Positions 33,077 to 43,296 of a stretch of 43,391 bases of DNA are shown piece by piece (positions within the stretch are counted from its first letter, which is position 1; the number at the start of each line of letters is the position of its first letter). This DNA comes from Acephala macrosclerotiorum (Eukaryota > Ascomycota > Leotiomycetes > Helotiales > Mollisiaceae): NCBI GenBank assembly GCA_014904845.1, contig MU119576.1, positions 1 through 43,391 of the forward strand. Direction: 5' to 3'. The notes under the pieces were generated by a model that had not been told where the DNA came from, made no database searches, and saw nothing but the letters and a program-made list of their open reading frames with translations. Position numbers and translations under genes: made by a program.

Positions 33077-35662
33077 ATGGCTTCTCAGATCTATTCTCGA
33101 TATATTCCTCCATTAAAGAATAAATCTACAGCCATCATACCTCCCGTGAACGCTTCTCCCAGTACACCAGTCCTCCAGTCCTCGGCATCTACCCCGCCAG
33201 CTACTCGACCAGATGCCTCTTCGACCTATGTGAGATACATACCACCCTTGAAAAACAAGCAAGGATCCAAAAATATTCCAGCTGCACCTCCAGTGCACGA
33301 CTTGTCCTCATCACCTAAGTCGAAACGGAGACATGAAGCGTTGAACGATGACCTGGACGATGCCAGCCATGCGAAATCGAAGAAGCACAAGAGGAGGCGA
33401 TCAGATGAGCTTGAATCCTGGTCCAGCCCGCCGCCCAAACATGAGCACAGGGCTGTATTAAACCCGTCTACAAGAGACTATGAATTGGAAGAAAACAAGG
33501 AGAATACAAAGACGGCGAAGAAGCGCGGGAAGGACAAGAAGAGCAAGTCTTCGGATCACGGTACTGAGCCTCTACTTTCGAAGGCACCTGGAGACGAAAA
33601 CCGGGATGAAAACGACGTAGTAACTCACCTTCCTCCGGTCAAAAAGTCCATGAAGAAGGGCAAGAAGGGGAAGACTACGGGCATCGACTCCAAGACCACA
33701 ACTGCTGAGGCGCCTGGGACAAAAGAGAGGGAGGTCGGGGTTGGCGGAGAGGACGATGCTCGACACAAGAAACTTTTGAAGAAACGAGAGAAATCCATGA
33801 AGAAGGCGAAAAGGCTGGCAGGGAAGGACACAGTTGAAGAGTCAGAACAACAACCCGAGGAAACAACAATTCTCCCAGAGACAGAAGAGGAAGTGCATGA
33901 TTTGGTCCCATTACCTCAGCCAGAGCCCATTCCAGAGCCTCCACCGGCTTCCATTACGGCTTCCCTACCTCCGTGGCTCGCATCACCGATAAGAGTCTCC
34001 CCTATCTCAACATCAAGCTTCCGAGATATTGGTCTTGCGGAAGACATTGCTACCGCTCTACATAGCAAGGGTTTCTCTAAGGCATTGGCGATTCAAAGGG
34101 CAGTCTTACCACTTGTTCTACCAGGAAAGCCACAACAGCCCGGGGATGTGCTTGTCTCTGCAGCGACCGGGTCTGGCAAAACACTAGCATATGTATTACC
34201 GATGATCGAGGATATTAGCCGGAACCATCGTATTGGGATACAGGGCCTTATCGTTGTACCAACTCGGGAGCTCGTTGCTCAAGCGCGGCAAGTCTGCGAA
34301 ATTTGCGTATCTGCCTTTGCAAAGGCTAGTGGCTACGTGCACCGACCTGTCATTGGAACCGCCGTGGGTAATGAAACTCTACAAGCTGAGCAAGATGCTT
34401 TGGTGGGCGAGGAGTTGATATTCGACCCTGCGGGGTACGATGCCGAGTTGAAAGCTGCAAATGCACCGTGGGAAAGTTCAAATCGAACTATGGAAGAGAG
34501 GTTCTTGTTTCCGGAGCACGAGTTCAAGGCTAGGATACCTAGTCATATCATCAAACCATTTGTGAAGATTGATGTCCTGATATGCACGCCTGGGAGATTA
34601 GTTGAACACCTGAAGTCTACACCAGGATTCTCTCTCGAACACGTTCGTTGGCTCGCGGTTGATGAAGCAGACAAGCTACTCGACCAAAGCTTTCAGCAAT
34701 GGCTGGACATTGTGATGGGTCAGATACACTCAAACGAGAGGAGTATTCGAGATCGAGTACGCAAGATCATCCTAAGCGCCACCATGACGAGCGACATTGG
34801 GCAATTGACCTCGCTGAAGCTGTATCGACCGAAGCTTGTTGTTTTGGAAGGGTCTACAAATGATGGAGCGGATTCGGCACAGCAACTCTCATTGCCGAAT
34901 CTTCTTAAAGAATCTGCAGTCAAAGTTGAGGACGAGATCATCAAGCCGCTTTACTTGGTAGAGCTTCTACGGCGAGCGAAGCTAGTTCCCAGAGAAACCG
35001 TTTATTCAACCAATGGGCCTATTTCCACAGACACTGATTCTTCCGATTCTGAATCAGAAAGCGATGACAGTACAACAGACACTGATTCGGACTCGGATTC
35101 GGTAGCATCACCTAAATCAACGCTCGGAAAGCCTGCGCATCGAGCAACGAATACCTCCAGCGTTCTCATCTTCACCAAATCCAACGAAACCGCCGTACGA
35201 CTTTGCAGGCTCATAGCCATCCTCTGTCCCTCCGTCTCAGCCAAGCTTGGAGCTCTCACATCAACTACCCCTCGAAAATCCCGCGAGCGAACTATCTCCG
35301 CATTCACTACTGGCAGGACCACCATCCTTGTGGCCTCTGACCTCGTGTCCCGAGGTCTGGATCTCCCGGACCTTGCTCATGTCATAAATTACGATGTCCC
35401 AACGAGCTTGACAAGCTATGTTCATCGAATTGGTCGCACAGCAAGAGTAGGGAAGAAAGGACATGCCTGGACTTTATTTACTGAGCGTGAAGGTGGCTGG
35501 TTCTGGCGCGAAATTGCGAGGAATGTCAAAGTCCAACGAGTTGAAGGTACGAATGTTGAAAGGGTAAACATCATGAAGGAGTTCTTTGACAATGAGAGAA
35601 GAAGCTATGAAGATGCCTTAGAGATATTAGAGAGAGAAACTAGTCGGAAGGATGGAAGTTGA
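33077..35662 (+). CDS. DBP6: DEAD-box ATP-dependent RNA helicase Dbp6-type (861 aa)
   Basis: Intronless 861-codon frame. The first 300 residues are Lys/Ser/Glu-rich and low complexity (repeated RYIPPLKNK, GKKGK), as expected for a nucleolar protein. The helicase core follows: Q-motif region with KGFSKALAIQRAVLP, motif I AATGSGKT (about 361), Ia PTRELV, Ib TPGRL, motif II VDEAD (about 528), motif III SAT (about 567), motif IV VLIFTKS, motif V ASDLVSRGLD and motif VI HRIGRTARVG (about 782). A Ser/Asp/Glu-rich acidic insert (about 653-674) lies between the two RecA lobes. This layout, with the insert between motifs Ia and Ib, fits Dbp6, which acts in early 60S pre-ribosome assembly in the nucleolus. 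The assignment to Dbp6 rather than another DEAD helicase is from overall resemblance. Confidence 0.9.
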   Translation: MASQIYSRYIPPLKNKSTAIIPPVNASPSTPVLQSSASTPPATRPDASSTYVRYIPPLKNKQGSKNIPAAPPVHDLSSSPKSKRRHEALNDDLDDASHAKSKKHKRRRSDELESWSSPPPKHEHRAVLNPSTRDYELEENKENTKTAKKRGKDKKSKSSDHGTEPLLSKAPGDENRDENDVVTHLPPVKKSMKKGKKGKTTGIDSKTTTAEAPGTKEREVGVGGEDDARHKKLLKKREKSMKKAKRLAGKDTVEESEQQPEETTILPETEEEVHDLVPLPQPEPIPEPPPASITASLPPWLASPIRVSPISTSSFRDIGLAEDIATALHSKGFSKALAIQRAVLPLVLPGKPQQPGDVLVSAATGSGKTLAYVLPMIEDISRNHRIGIQGLIVVPTRELVAQARQVCEICVSAFAKASGYVHRPVIGTAVGNETLQAEQDALVGEELIFDPAGYDAELKAANAPWESSNRTMEERFLFPEHEFKARIPSHIIKPFVKIDVLICTPGRLVEHLKSTPGFSLEHVRWLAVDEADKLLDQSFQQWLDIVMGQIHSNERSIRDRVRKIILSATMTSDIGQLTSLKLYRPKLVVLEGSTNDGADSAQQLSLPNLLKESAVKVEDEIIKPLYLVELLRRAKLVPRETVYSTNGPISTDTDSSDSESESDDSTTDTDSDSDSVASPKSTLGKPAHRATNTSSVLIFTKSNETAVRLCRLIAILCPSVSAKLGALTSTTPRKSRERTISAFTTGRTTILVASDLVSRGLDLPDLAHVINYDVPTSLTSYVHRIGRTARVGKKGHAWTLFTEREGGWFWREIARNVKVQRVEGTNVERVNIMKEFFDNERRSYEDALEILERETSRKDGS

Positions 35663-36256
35663 ACGAGGTGTAGGTACATAGGTGCCATTGGTAACTACTG
35701 AGTCATGAATTTATGATACCCTTGGACTGCCTTAGGGCGTAAAGTGTTATTTTGTTTCACATCCTTTCTTTCTGTTGCTTTGCGATTGGGTCTGAATTGG
35801 CTAATGACCAACGTCTCGCGTTTATTTTCAACAATTTGAAGACATCATTCATTTTGTCGACTCTTCCCTTACCTATCCCCCCCCCCAACAACGTTGTCTG
35901 CAACGTAAGATCTTACAAATCTGCGAGTAGAATTCGGCGGATTCGGTGGTCCATGGTATACTTATCTTGAGTTTCGAGGGTATCTTGGTCGTGTCTGTCT
36001 GCCTCGGCCCGTCCCCTCGTATCCACGATAAACTTCTGGCAGTGAATAGGTCTCTGAAATTGCTGTTTTGTTTTCAGCTGAGGCGGACAAGGCAGATTCA
36101 TGGGAAAACTCCAGTCGCTTGTGCTGCGAGGCTGTGCGAATCGGATCGTGCCGTGCAACTGGGCATTTATCTCGAACCTCTAACCCCATATATCCACCTC
36201 AGACTCGCACTTTTGGACCGCGATACCCAGAGCCTAGGTCATCATTCCTCATTATC
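35663..36256. other. Intergenic, no gene recognised
   Basis: About 0.6 kb. Contains a run of C at 35879-35886 and several overlapping frames without motifs. The frame of the downstream gene is open back to a Met at 36068, but those residues lack the domain character that starts at 36257. Confidence 0.4.
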
Positions 36257-38726
36257 ATGGCTGAAGCGCTTGGAATTCTCGCCGGTATCGCGCAGCTCAC
36301 CGGTCAAGTCGCCCAAGGCATCATCAAATTAAAAGGCTACTGGGATGAGATGAAAGATGCTCCTGTCGAGATAGCATCACTAATCAGGGACTTGGAGTTC
36401 GTTAACTGTATCCTTTCTGATCTAGAGAAGGAATACACTCACAGACGCTTGCCTGACACAGTCTTCAACAACGACCTTCTCTATCAAAGTCTTGTGATTT
36501 GCAGAGAAGGTGCTGGAGAGCTCCATGACTTGGTGCGATGTCTAAATTATCGATCTTCGACTAAAGGCACGTTTCGGAAACACCGCGCAGTACTCAATGT
36601 TGTTTACAAGCAGGATTAACTCAAGCGGTACAAATCAAAGTTGAAAAGGGCTACACATATGTTGTCGCTTGCACATCAAAGTTACACGAGGTGAGCGGAC
36701 TGGGAACCCAGGTCGAAAATTGCCAGAAACTAATGCGAATGACAGCAATTCTACAATTACAGCTTGAGTCACTTTCCTCGATGCTGCTAGCAAGGCCTTC
36801 ACCGATCGCATCGGCATCGAAGATCGTGGAAGAAAAAGAAACGGACAGTCCAGACCCAACCCAACACGCCAAACCTTTGATCTTTTTTGAAAATTTGGCC
36901 TCCGCTCTACTCTTGATGCTTTTCCTCACTACGCTGCGGGGGCCAACCCAGCTAAATTTGGCCACTATTCTCATGATAGCATGCTTTTGTACTCTGCTCG
37001 TGGATGCTAACGCGCTCCACTTGTTACCGATTCTTGTCAAGCCGATCTTAGGAGATCCTTCTCTACTACTGGAGTGGATCACTGCTCTGGAAAATGGGCT
37101 TGAAGTCCCAGTCCTGGGATCTGTCAAGCTCTCGAAGCAACAACATCGAAAACGCAGAAGCTTTCCCCGGCCCTTAAATTTGGATGTACAATCCCATGTT
37201 GTCGCTCGGTATCACGCTCCGAAGTGGTCCAGCTACAAAACCTGGGAATTCCGTTGGTACAGGGCCGACTTAGGATGGACTTTTCAGCTGGCAGTGTACA
37301 ATGTTACTTCTTGCAAGGCTAAACAATTCCTTTATGCAAGGCAAGGATCGCTATCGAAATTACAGCATATGCTCAAAGACAAGAGAGCCTTTCTGTCTGA
37401 CCAGACCGAGGATGGAGACACAATACTATCAGTGAGTTAAGATAGAGCAGCCTCGTTGTATTTGCCATAGCCACTGTTCCTACTACTAACTATGCTTCAG
37501 ATTGCCGCAAAGAATGGCCACATCGAGTTATGCATAGGGTTACTTCAGAATTGGGCACGCACAGATCACAGTACATTCGGGTGCGTGAAACTACACATAT
37601 CCAGATCGCAAACCTGATCCAATACTTCTAGGTCTATTCTAAAACAGGTGCTGCATTATGGTGGATGGATGTCATTCCAGCAAGGGCTTGCAATGTTCGA
37701 AATCGTCGGACTACTACATCAACATGAGGAAGAGGACATATTCGACTGCTACGACAATGACATAGACACTAGATGCTTCTTCTACGGGCGGAAAGAGGTG
37801 CTGGCCTGGCTCCTTGACAATTCTCCTGGGTTCATGCACACTTCCGAAGAGCATGTCCAGCTTGCAATCAACCTTGCCAGGAACATTCAACACAATGCCC
37901 CGGAGCTTGTTCGAGCAACGTTGAAGAACGTTGACCTTACTGCAGCTTTGAGGGTCAAGAATTCAAACAATATCAACCTGCTTCATCGTGTCGCATTACG
38001 GTTAGCTGGAGGGTTTGCTTACGAGGTTTAGAGATTGGAAAAATATACTAGATATTTCGATGAAGGATTCGAGTGCCCCGAGGCTCTTTCGGAAAAGGAA
38101 GTTTTGGCACGGAAGGGTTGGAGGCCATTTTTGCGCACTCTGAAACCCAGAAACGCCGGTCTTCACACCATATCGAACCTCAACTTCTACTAGGGTGGTC
38201 ACGTGTTTAATGTTATATATATCCTCATCTCACCGCTAGACAGGAAGACATCGAAACACACACTTTATACCCACACCATGGCCTTTGCCTGTGATAACTT
38301 CACTCCCCTGCTGACGGCTTCCGCACATTGAATGTTCTGTGGACAGGATCTTCGTCTGATGTGATCCGAGCGTTATCCAAATTCCTCCAAGCGTGGTTAC
38401 TGGACCTGGAAGAAACTGGAGTCGACGTTGTTCAGTATGGAATAGAGGAGAAGCGACTCTGTGATTCTGGATTTGTATGCAAGAATTTTTACCGACATCA
38501 GCGTAAAGCGCAGCCTGGTGGACTAACAACAACCACAAAAGTGGTGAACGGCTCTTATGGCGCTTTACGGCTGATTGCCATCGAACCGTCACCATCTCCA
38601 TCAAATTGGAAACTATGGTGGTCTGAACCAACAGATGAGTACGCAGGCGATTTTTGGAGGATGTGCGAGCGTGTACCAACGACCCCGGGTACGTGGGACT
38701 CAACTCTTGCGCACTTTCTAGTCTAA
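36257..38726 (+). pseudogene. NLR-like / ankyrin-type gene with fungal N-terminal signalling domain, broken
   Basis: Starts MAEALGILAGIAQLTGQVAQ, the usual opening of the helical N-terminal domain of fungal STAND/NLR-like proteins. Later parts: a region with two hydrophobic stretches (LLLMLFLTTL; ATILMIACFCTLLVDA); an ankyrin-like block (DGDTILS joined to IAAKNGHIELCIGLL across a 69-bp intron, 37432-37500); a second intron 37581-37631; then a C-terminal part with LWWSEPTDEYAGDFWRM, a motif I associate with such fungal proteins. Lesions: TAA at 36617-36619 inside otherwise continuous coding sequence (KQD-stop-LKRYKSKLKRA); a frame offset of one base near a plausible 55-bp intron at 36691-36745; TAG at 38029-38031; a mobile element at 38188-38296; and a frameshift near 38325. 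No nucleotide-binding domain is seen. Probably non-functional; a shorter expressed product from 36691-38031 is conceivable. Confidence 0.72.
38188..38296 (+). mobile_element. Short mobile element, copy 2 (109 bp), inside the NLR-like gene
   Basis: Same sequence family as 30461-30571, in opposite orientation. It begins TACTAGGGTGGTCACGTG and ends GCCTGTGATA, flanked on both sides by ACTTC (38183-38187 and 38297-38301). Removing it with one duplication joins SNLNF to TPLLTASAH in one frame, a join expected in ankyrin-type proteins. Contains the palindrome CACGTG and a TTATATATATCC stretch. Interpreted as a solo LTR or TRIM-like element. Confidence 0.85.
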
Positions 38727-38831
38727 CAACAATCGAAACAACTTACAAAGCATAGGACAGAGATCCCTATACTTTGTGTTTGGCCTATTAATAGGTATCC
38801 TTGTGTCACCGACACAAACAAAATAATTTTT

Positions 38832-40616
38832 TTATATTTGACTCATATTTAATGTTGCAGCAAAATTATATTTCAAACATCCTACATTTCGGGTCCCGCC
38901 AGCTCCACCATTATTACCTAATATTATTTCAATATTAGCAAAAAGTAAATTTACTTGCAAAAGATATTTCAATACTTACAATTCGTAAAATCCTCAGTTA
39001 GTAAACTAACACAGTTCACCGTAGGAGTGCCCGGACCGAGCGGTTGTTTCATACTCTGCTGCGTCGCCGTCGTCATACACCCATCAATCCAACTCACCGT
39101 ATAATGATACGGCGAAACGCCATTTTTGTATATTATCGACGCCCCGTTCCACTTCACGGCAGCAGTCCCGGAAGTAAATGTTTGATCGAAGTTACTGCAG
39201 AAGGTACTGGCCCAACTACTCTGCACGTTTGCAGCGATGTCGCTGTGGCTTCCGAAATCATTTGTACCGTAACACTGCTGGGCTTGCAGCACTGGAGGAG
39301 ATAGTGTTGGAGTGGGCGGCGGCAGGGCAGCCGTTGTGGACGTAGCGGGAGCAGAAGATGATATTGACATTGCGAATGTGCCGCAGCTATCCTGTAAACT
39401 CGCCGCCCCGTAAATAGTATGACTGTTGAACTCGCCTATTTATTTTCTTAGTCGATTTCGCAATAGGTAACTGAGAAATAAAGATATCGAACTTACAGGA
39501 TGTGACTATTTGCGCGTAGCTTGCGTTGCAGCCGAGAGCGCAGGTGTTGGCTGTTTGGCTGAAGTTGAACAATACAGTGATTCCGTCTGCACCTTGTAAG
39601 CCGGACGCACTCCCTGGCAAAGTACTGCTACTGTCTTTGGATAGATCCAGGCCGGTACAGAATTTGTTAGCAAGGGCCCCGACAACCTCAACAGCGGCAC
39701 CCACGTTAGATGTGTTGCATTGCGCTGTTGCTGAGGGGAGCGCTGTTGAGGTACTACTGGCAAGGTCGTCACTCGTTGGGGTTGGCCCCGATACAGTCAT
39801 GATGACTTGGTAATCTTGATAGTCCGAGTATGGGGGATCGACGATTGCCGTGGCCGTTTCTACGGCACTGGAGGTGGTGCTTGAAGATGGTGAGGCCGTA
39901 GCAGAATTTTGAGGAGGGTTGGGCGCGACGTTGATATTTGCAATGTATGGCGTCAACGGGAAGGTCTGATAGAGATGATTTGCCGCGGCGGCTGCACCAT
40001 GAAGGCCAACTGCGAGTATGACTGTTCCAAGCTGGGTTGCCTCCTCCGTTGTAAGCACGACTCCTGATTGGGCCAATGTTGATATAATCTCAGACCCAAT
40101 GGCTTCTGCTGTCTTTCCACCAGCGCTATCTACAATTGGTTGTAGAGTTGCAACTAATGCTGGGGCAATTATAGCAGCAGCAATTAACGCTGTCGGAGCT
40201 GCTCCTGCAGCGGCTGTTGTGGTTGTGATAAAGGAGACGTATGCTGTCGATGTTGAGACTGTTGTAGCGCCGTTGGTTGCTGTGGTAGTAACGGGTTCAA
40301 CGTCTAAATATGAAGTTTGAACCGCTGTCCAGACTGCCTCGTTGGTTGTGAGTGTGCTCCCAGACTCTGTTATGGTAGTCGGTTGGACTGTGAGCCATTC
40401 GTAGCCACCATCAAGGGTGATCAAGGATGGGAGAGAATTAATGCCGACGTTGCAACTCGTCGAGCCGCCTTGAAGAGTTGTACAGGTTGGTTGTACTGCA
40501 TGGATTATAGCATTTTCAGCAGATAGGGGAATTCCGTTTGTTTTGCCTATGAGTGATGGCAGCAATGCAAGGGGAAGAAAAAGTGGAAGCGAAGAGAGGT
40601 GAAGGACTAAAGACAT
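38832..40616 (-). CDS. Secreted Ser/Thr/Ala-rich protein with Cys-containing C-terminus (553 aa)
   Basis: Three exons (40616-39497, 39435-38980, 38917-38832) with introns of 61 and 62 bp give 553 residues. I chose the Met at 40616 because it opens a signal peptide (LSSLPLFLPLALLPSLIG); an upstream Met at 40703 would bury it. The N-terminal third is Thr/Ala-rich (TTTATNGATTVSTSTAYVSF) with an Ala/Ile/Val-rich segment around residues 165-190. The middle has a Ser/Thr/Pro linker (SATASPSSSTTSSA) and the C-terminal half carries regularly spaced Cys. The third exon was found from splice logic: it replaces a stop right after TNC with a tail containing NVGCLKYNFAATL. No hydrophobic GPI tail is present. 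Adhesin-like or effector-like; the family is not recognised. Confidence 0.75.
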
Positions 40617-40892
40617 AGCTGGAGTACGAGCACAGCAGTTATAAAATACTATTGACTTCGTAGTGAGTGATAGTGTATAAGGAGCATTGAGAAGAAGAGA
40701 CACAAAGCCATTGATATAAAAAGTTTTGAAGCGGACATTTCAAATATATGGCTTTGACACAACCTCACACTTACCAGCCTTGGCATTCTATAGATAGGCA
40801 TAAAAAGGAGGGACCACAAGGAAATACAAAAATAGAATTGATATGCTATGAGCTTTCTCTCTGACACAGTATGTTGGATTCCTCGCATCCTT

Positions 40893-41446
40893 TCACTTTC
40901 TCGCAATTCCTTCTGACCCGTGGTCTCTGGGTTCAGGATTGTCATGTCGCTCGGCGGTGCTGCGATTTCCGTCCTGGTCTAGGAAGCCCTCTGGTCGCGA
41001 GTATCTAACAAACGCCGTAAGTTGATTGCGCCACAGTGTTCGTCCTGTTTAAAGTTAATAATAGAAAAACTAATGCGGCTATAACCGTTACCTTCGCTAT
41101 CTTTCTCCTGAATCCAAGCTTCTGACTTAGCCCAGTCAGGTACGGTGGCTGACTCCGGGTCGTAAGGCCTTGGTAGGGGCTCATCGGCAAAATCGTCGTC
41201 ATTATCATCTGGTAATGGTTGATACTGAGCCAAGCGCGCAGCCTTTTCGAAGTCGGCCTTTATCTGATTTGAGATCGTGATAGTACTATGTGCAGGCGTA
41301 ACAATGGCCATGACAACCTCTTGTTCCATGGGCTGCTCAACCTGCTCTGTATAATTGGCCCAAGGTGTTGGACCCTGGTCTGTTTGATTCTGACGCGGCG
41401 GTGCTGGCTGATTGCTACCATTCTGCTCGGATTTAGCGGGAGCCAT
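40893..41446 (-). CDS. Small acidic protein of unknown function (168 aa)
   Basis: Two exons (41446-41092 and 41044-40893) joined by a 47-bp intron (GTAACG ... TTTAAACAG) give 168 residues. Unspliced, the frame would run to a different end at 40979; the spliced version yields RTLWRNQLTAFVRYSRPEGF, more protein-like. The N-terminus is Gln/Asn/Pro-rich and probably disordered; the middle is acidic (DDNDDDFADEPLPRP). No signal peptide, membrane span or known domain is seen. Its ATG follows 0.7 kb of intergenic DNA and its end is 276 bp upstream of the secreted protein gene, on the same strand. Function unknown; could be a nuclear or cytosolic protein. Confidence 0.6.
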
Positions 41447-42159
41447 GTTTGTTGGATTTGTTGCGGGCGCAGTTATTGTTGGAATTTGAGTCCTGATTAT
41501 AGGCGCAAGGTCTTGAATATGTAGGCAAGAAGGCGTAGTAGCGGTGCGTACATGTGAAAATTGGGTATGAGCTGGAGGAAGAGGAACAAGACAATAGGAA
41601 ATGCAACATTCAAGTTAGCGCGTGCGTAAAGCCGCTAGCGGCCGCTTACTAAGGCTCATCAACTCGCTTATATTCGCCTAAAAGCCCAAAATAGGCAGCT
41701 GCACCAGCTTCACCGCGCCTCCAACCGACCTTCGTGCAACACTGCACTACACCTTCTTCATCAATTGCAGACATCCAACAGAATGGGATTCCAATGCGAT
41801 CCTACGGCAGAATTGGAAAGACCGGCCATGGCGCAACTTACCTGGGCACATGTAATATTCCTTCATTATCATTCTTCGATTCTCTCATAGCAAGACTTCC
41901 GGAACAAGTACCAACGTACTTTAAAATAGATCTCTATACCAAGATAACATGGCCGTGCTTAGGGCCCGGTCTTTTTAATCTAAACAACAGGAACGTAGGA
42001 TTGTGCATGCTTGAAAGGTTACGAAGGATGTTGGATATCCTAGAGAAAGGAGGATTTTGAGAATGCGCATATAACACGTCGAAAGAACGGGAGAGATCTT
42101 TTGAAAGCACTCTATATTGCTTAAATCATACTATCCTTTCCCTTTTAACCACCCCTAGC
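41447..42159. other. Intergenic between divergent genes; one doubtful ORF
   Basis: 713 bp separating two divergently transcribed genes, so it contains both promoters. An open frame of 108 codons at 41734-42060 (plus) has no motif, signal peptide or intron and may be chance. A perfect 8-bp palindrome GCGGCCGC lies at 41638-41645. Confidence 0.4.
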
Positions 42160-43228
42160 ATGTCTCCAAGCACTCTCAGCACGGCCTCGCAGCTGGTAAT
42201 CGCAGCTATCTGGTTGTTACCACTCTCTCCCAACTTCTGTACAGCATGGACTATAGCCCCCGATTGTGCGGCTTTCCCTCAGGTTTCAGCAGAAATGACC
42301 GGCGCACTTAATCTGGCAATATACGCGAAGATGAGAGCAGCCAACGATCCACCTCGTCTAGGCACGTCGATGGCCGACTTACTCGCTGCGCCTAACGAAA
42401 ATGATTCCGGTAATCTTCAACTCGTTCAAAGTAAGTTTCTATTTTTCCTTCACATGTTATCTTCTTAGCCACTTATTAAACCCCTACCTATAGCATGGTT
42501 TCAAAACGTCGTCGACGCTGCTAGCATTCCGAGCCCGGGTGGGGTAGTGATTCACTGTTTCGACGCTCATTTGACACCAACCGACCCAGCCAATGGAAAA
42601 TATATTGACACCGAGAGGAGTAATACGTTGGTGAATGCTCCGCGCCCAGCAGGCACCACACCTACGAATAACGCTTGTGGAGGCGTCGTAAAGGCCTTCA
42701 CATATGCAGCTGGTGGGCAACAAGTCATAGTCCTATGTTCTGATAGTGACAAAGGTGCATTGAAATCAAGTTTAACATCACTCGAGCAATGGCGAACAAG
42801 TGGAAACTTGAAGAACGAAGAGCTTGTTCAGGAAAAGGGGCTTGATGTCCTGGGCATATATCTGAGCACAATGATATTGCATGAGCTTATGCACGCTGCC
42901 AGCTTCGCGGAGCAAGCAAAAGCACTACAGCCTGCACAATGTAAGTCTTTTCTCCTACTAGCCAATTAAATATTACTTCTATTCTAACAATTCTCAAAGT
43001 TCCGGGAATCCTTCCGGATAAAGTCAACAATCAACCTGTCGGCGAACTGTAACCCTACTGAAATCTGCATATTAGTGGAACCCATAGCTAATAAACCGCA
43101 GTTACCAATATACTCCGATTTCTGGCAAGAAACTCGGCGACCAAACATCGTCAGGACAATCAACCGCTAACAACCTCCAACATAACGCAGATAGCTTTTC
43201 TCTATTAGCTGCAAGTACGGACTCTTAA
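42160..43228 (+). CDS. Secreted HExxH zinc metallopeptidase-like protein (297 aa)
   Basis: Four exons (42160-42430, 42494-42940, 43000-43048, 43102-43228) with introns of 63, 59 and 53 bp give 297 residues. A signal peptide (QLVIAAIWLLPLSPNFCTA) comes first. The zinc motif is HELMH (His220, Glu221, His224), preceded by the hydrophobic helix GIYLSTMIL. The last exon adds NADSFSLLAA; its Asp (about 286) is a candidate third zinc ligand, as in aspzincin (M35-like) peptidases. The model differs from the naive frame, which stops after each exon; the spliced one recovers this C-terminal motif seen in fungal zincin-like secreted proteins. The gene ends 68 bp before the telomere repeat. Probably an extracellular protease; substrate unknown. 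Confidence 0.82.
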
Positions 43229-43296
43229 ATTCTATTAATACTATTTAAATAGATCAGATTGCTAATATAAGTCTTTAGGCTGGTATTTACCTAATT

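Noticed and set aside
39526..40526. Plus-strand frames of 69-100 codons
   Set aside because: Shadows of the Ser/Thr/Ala-rich exon of the minus-strand secreted protein.
41734..42060. 108-codon plus-strand frame
   Set aside because: No motif or family resemblance, and it lies in the shared promoter interval of two genes; mentioned only as doubtful.
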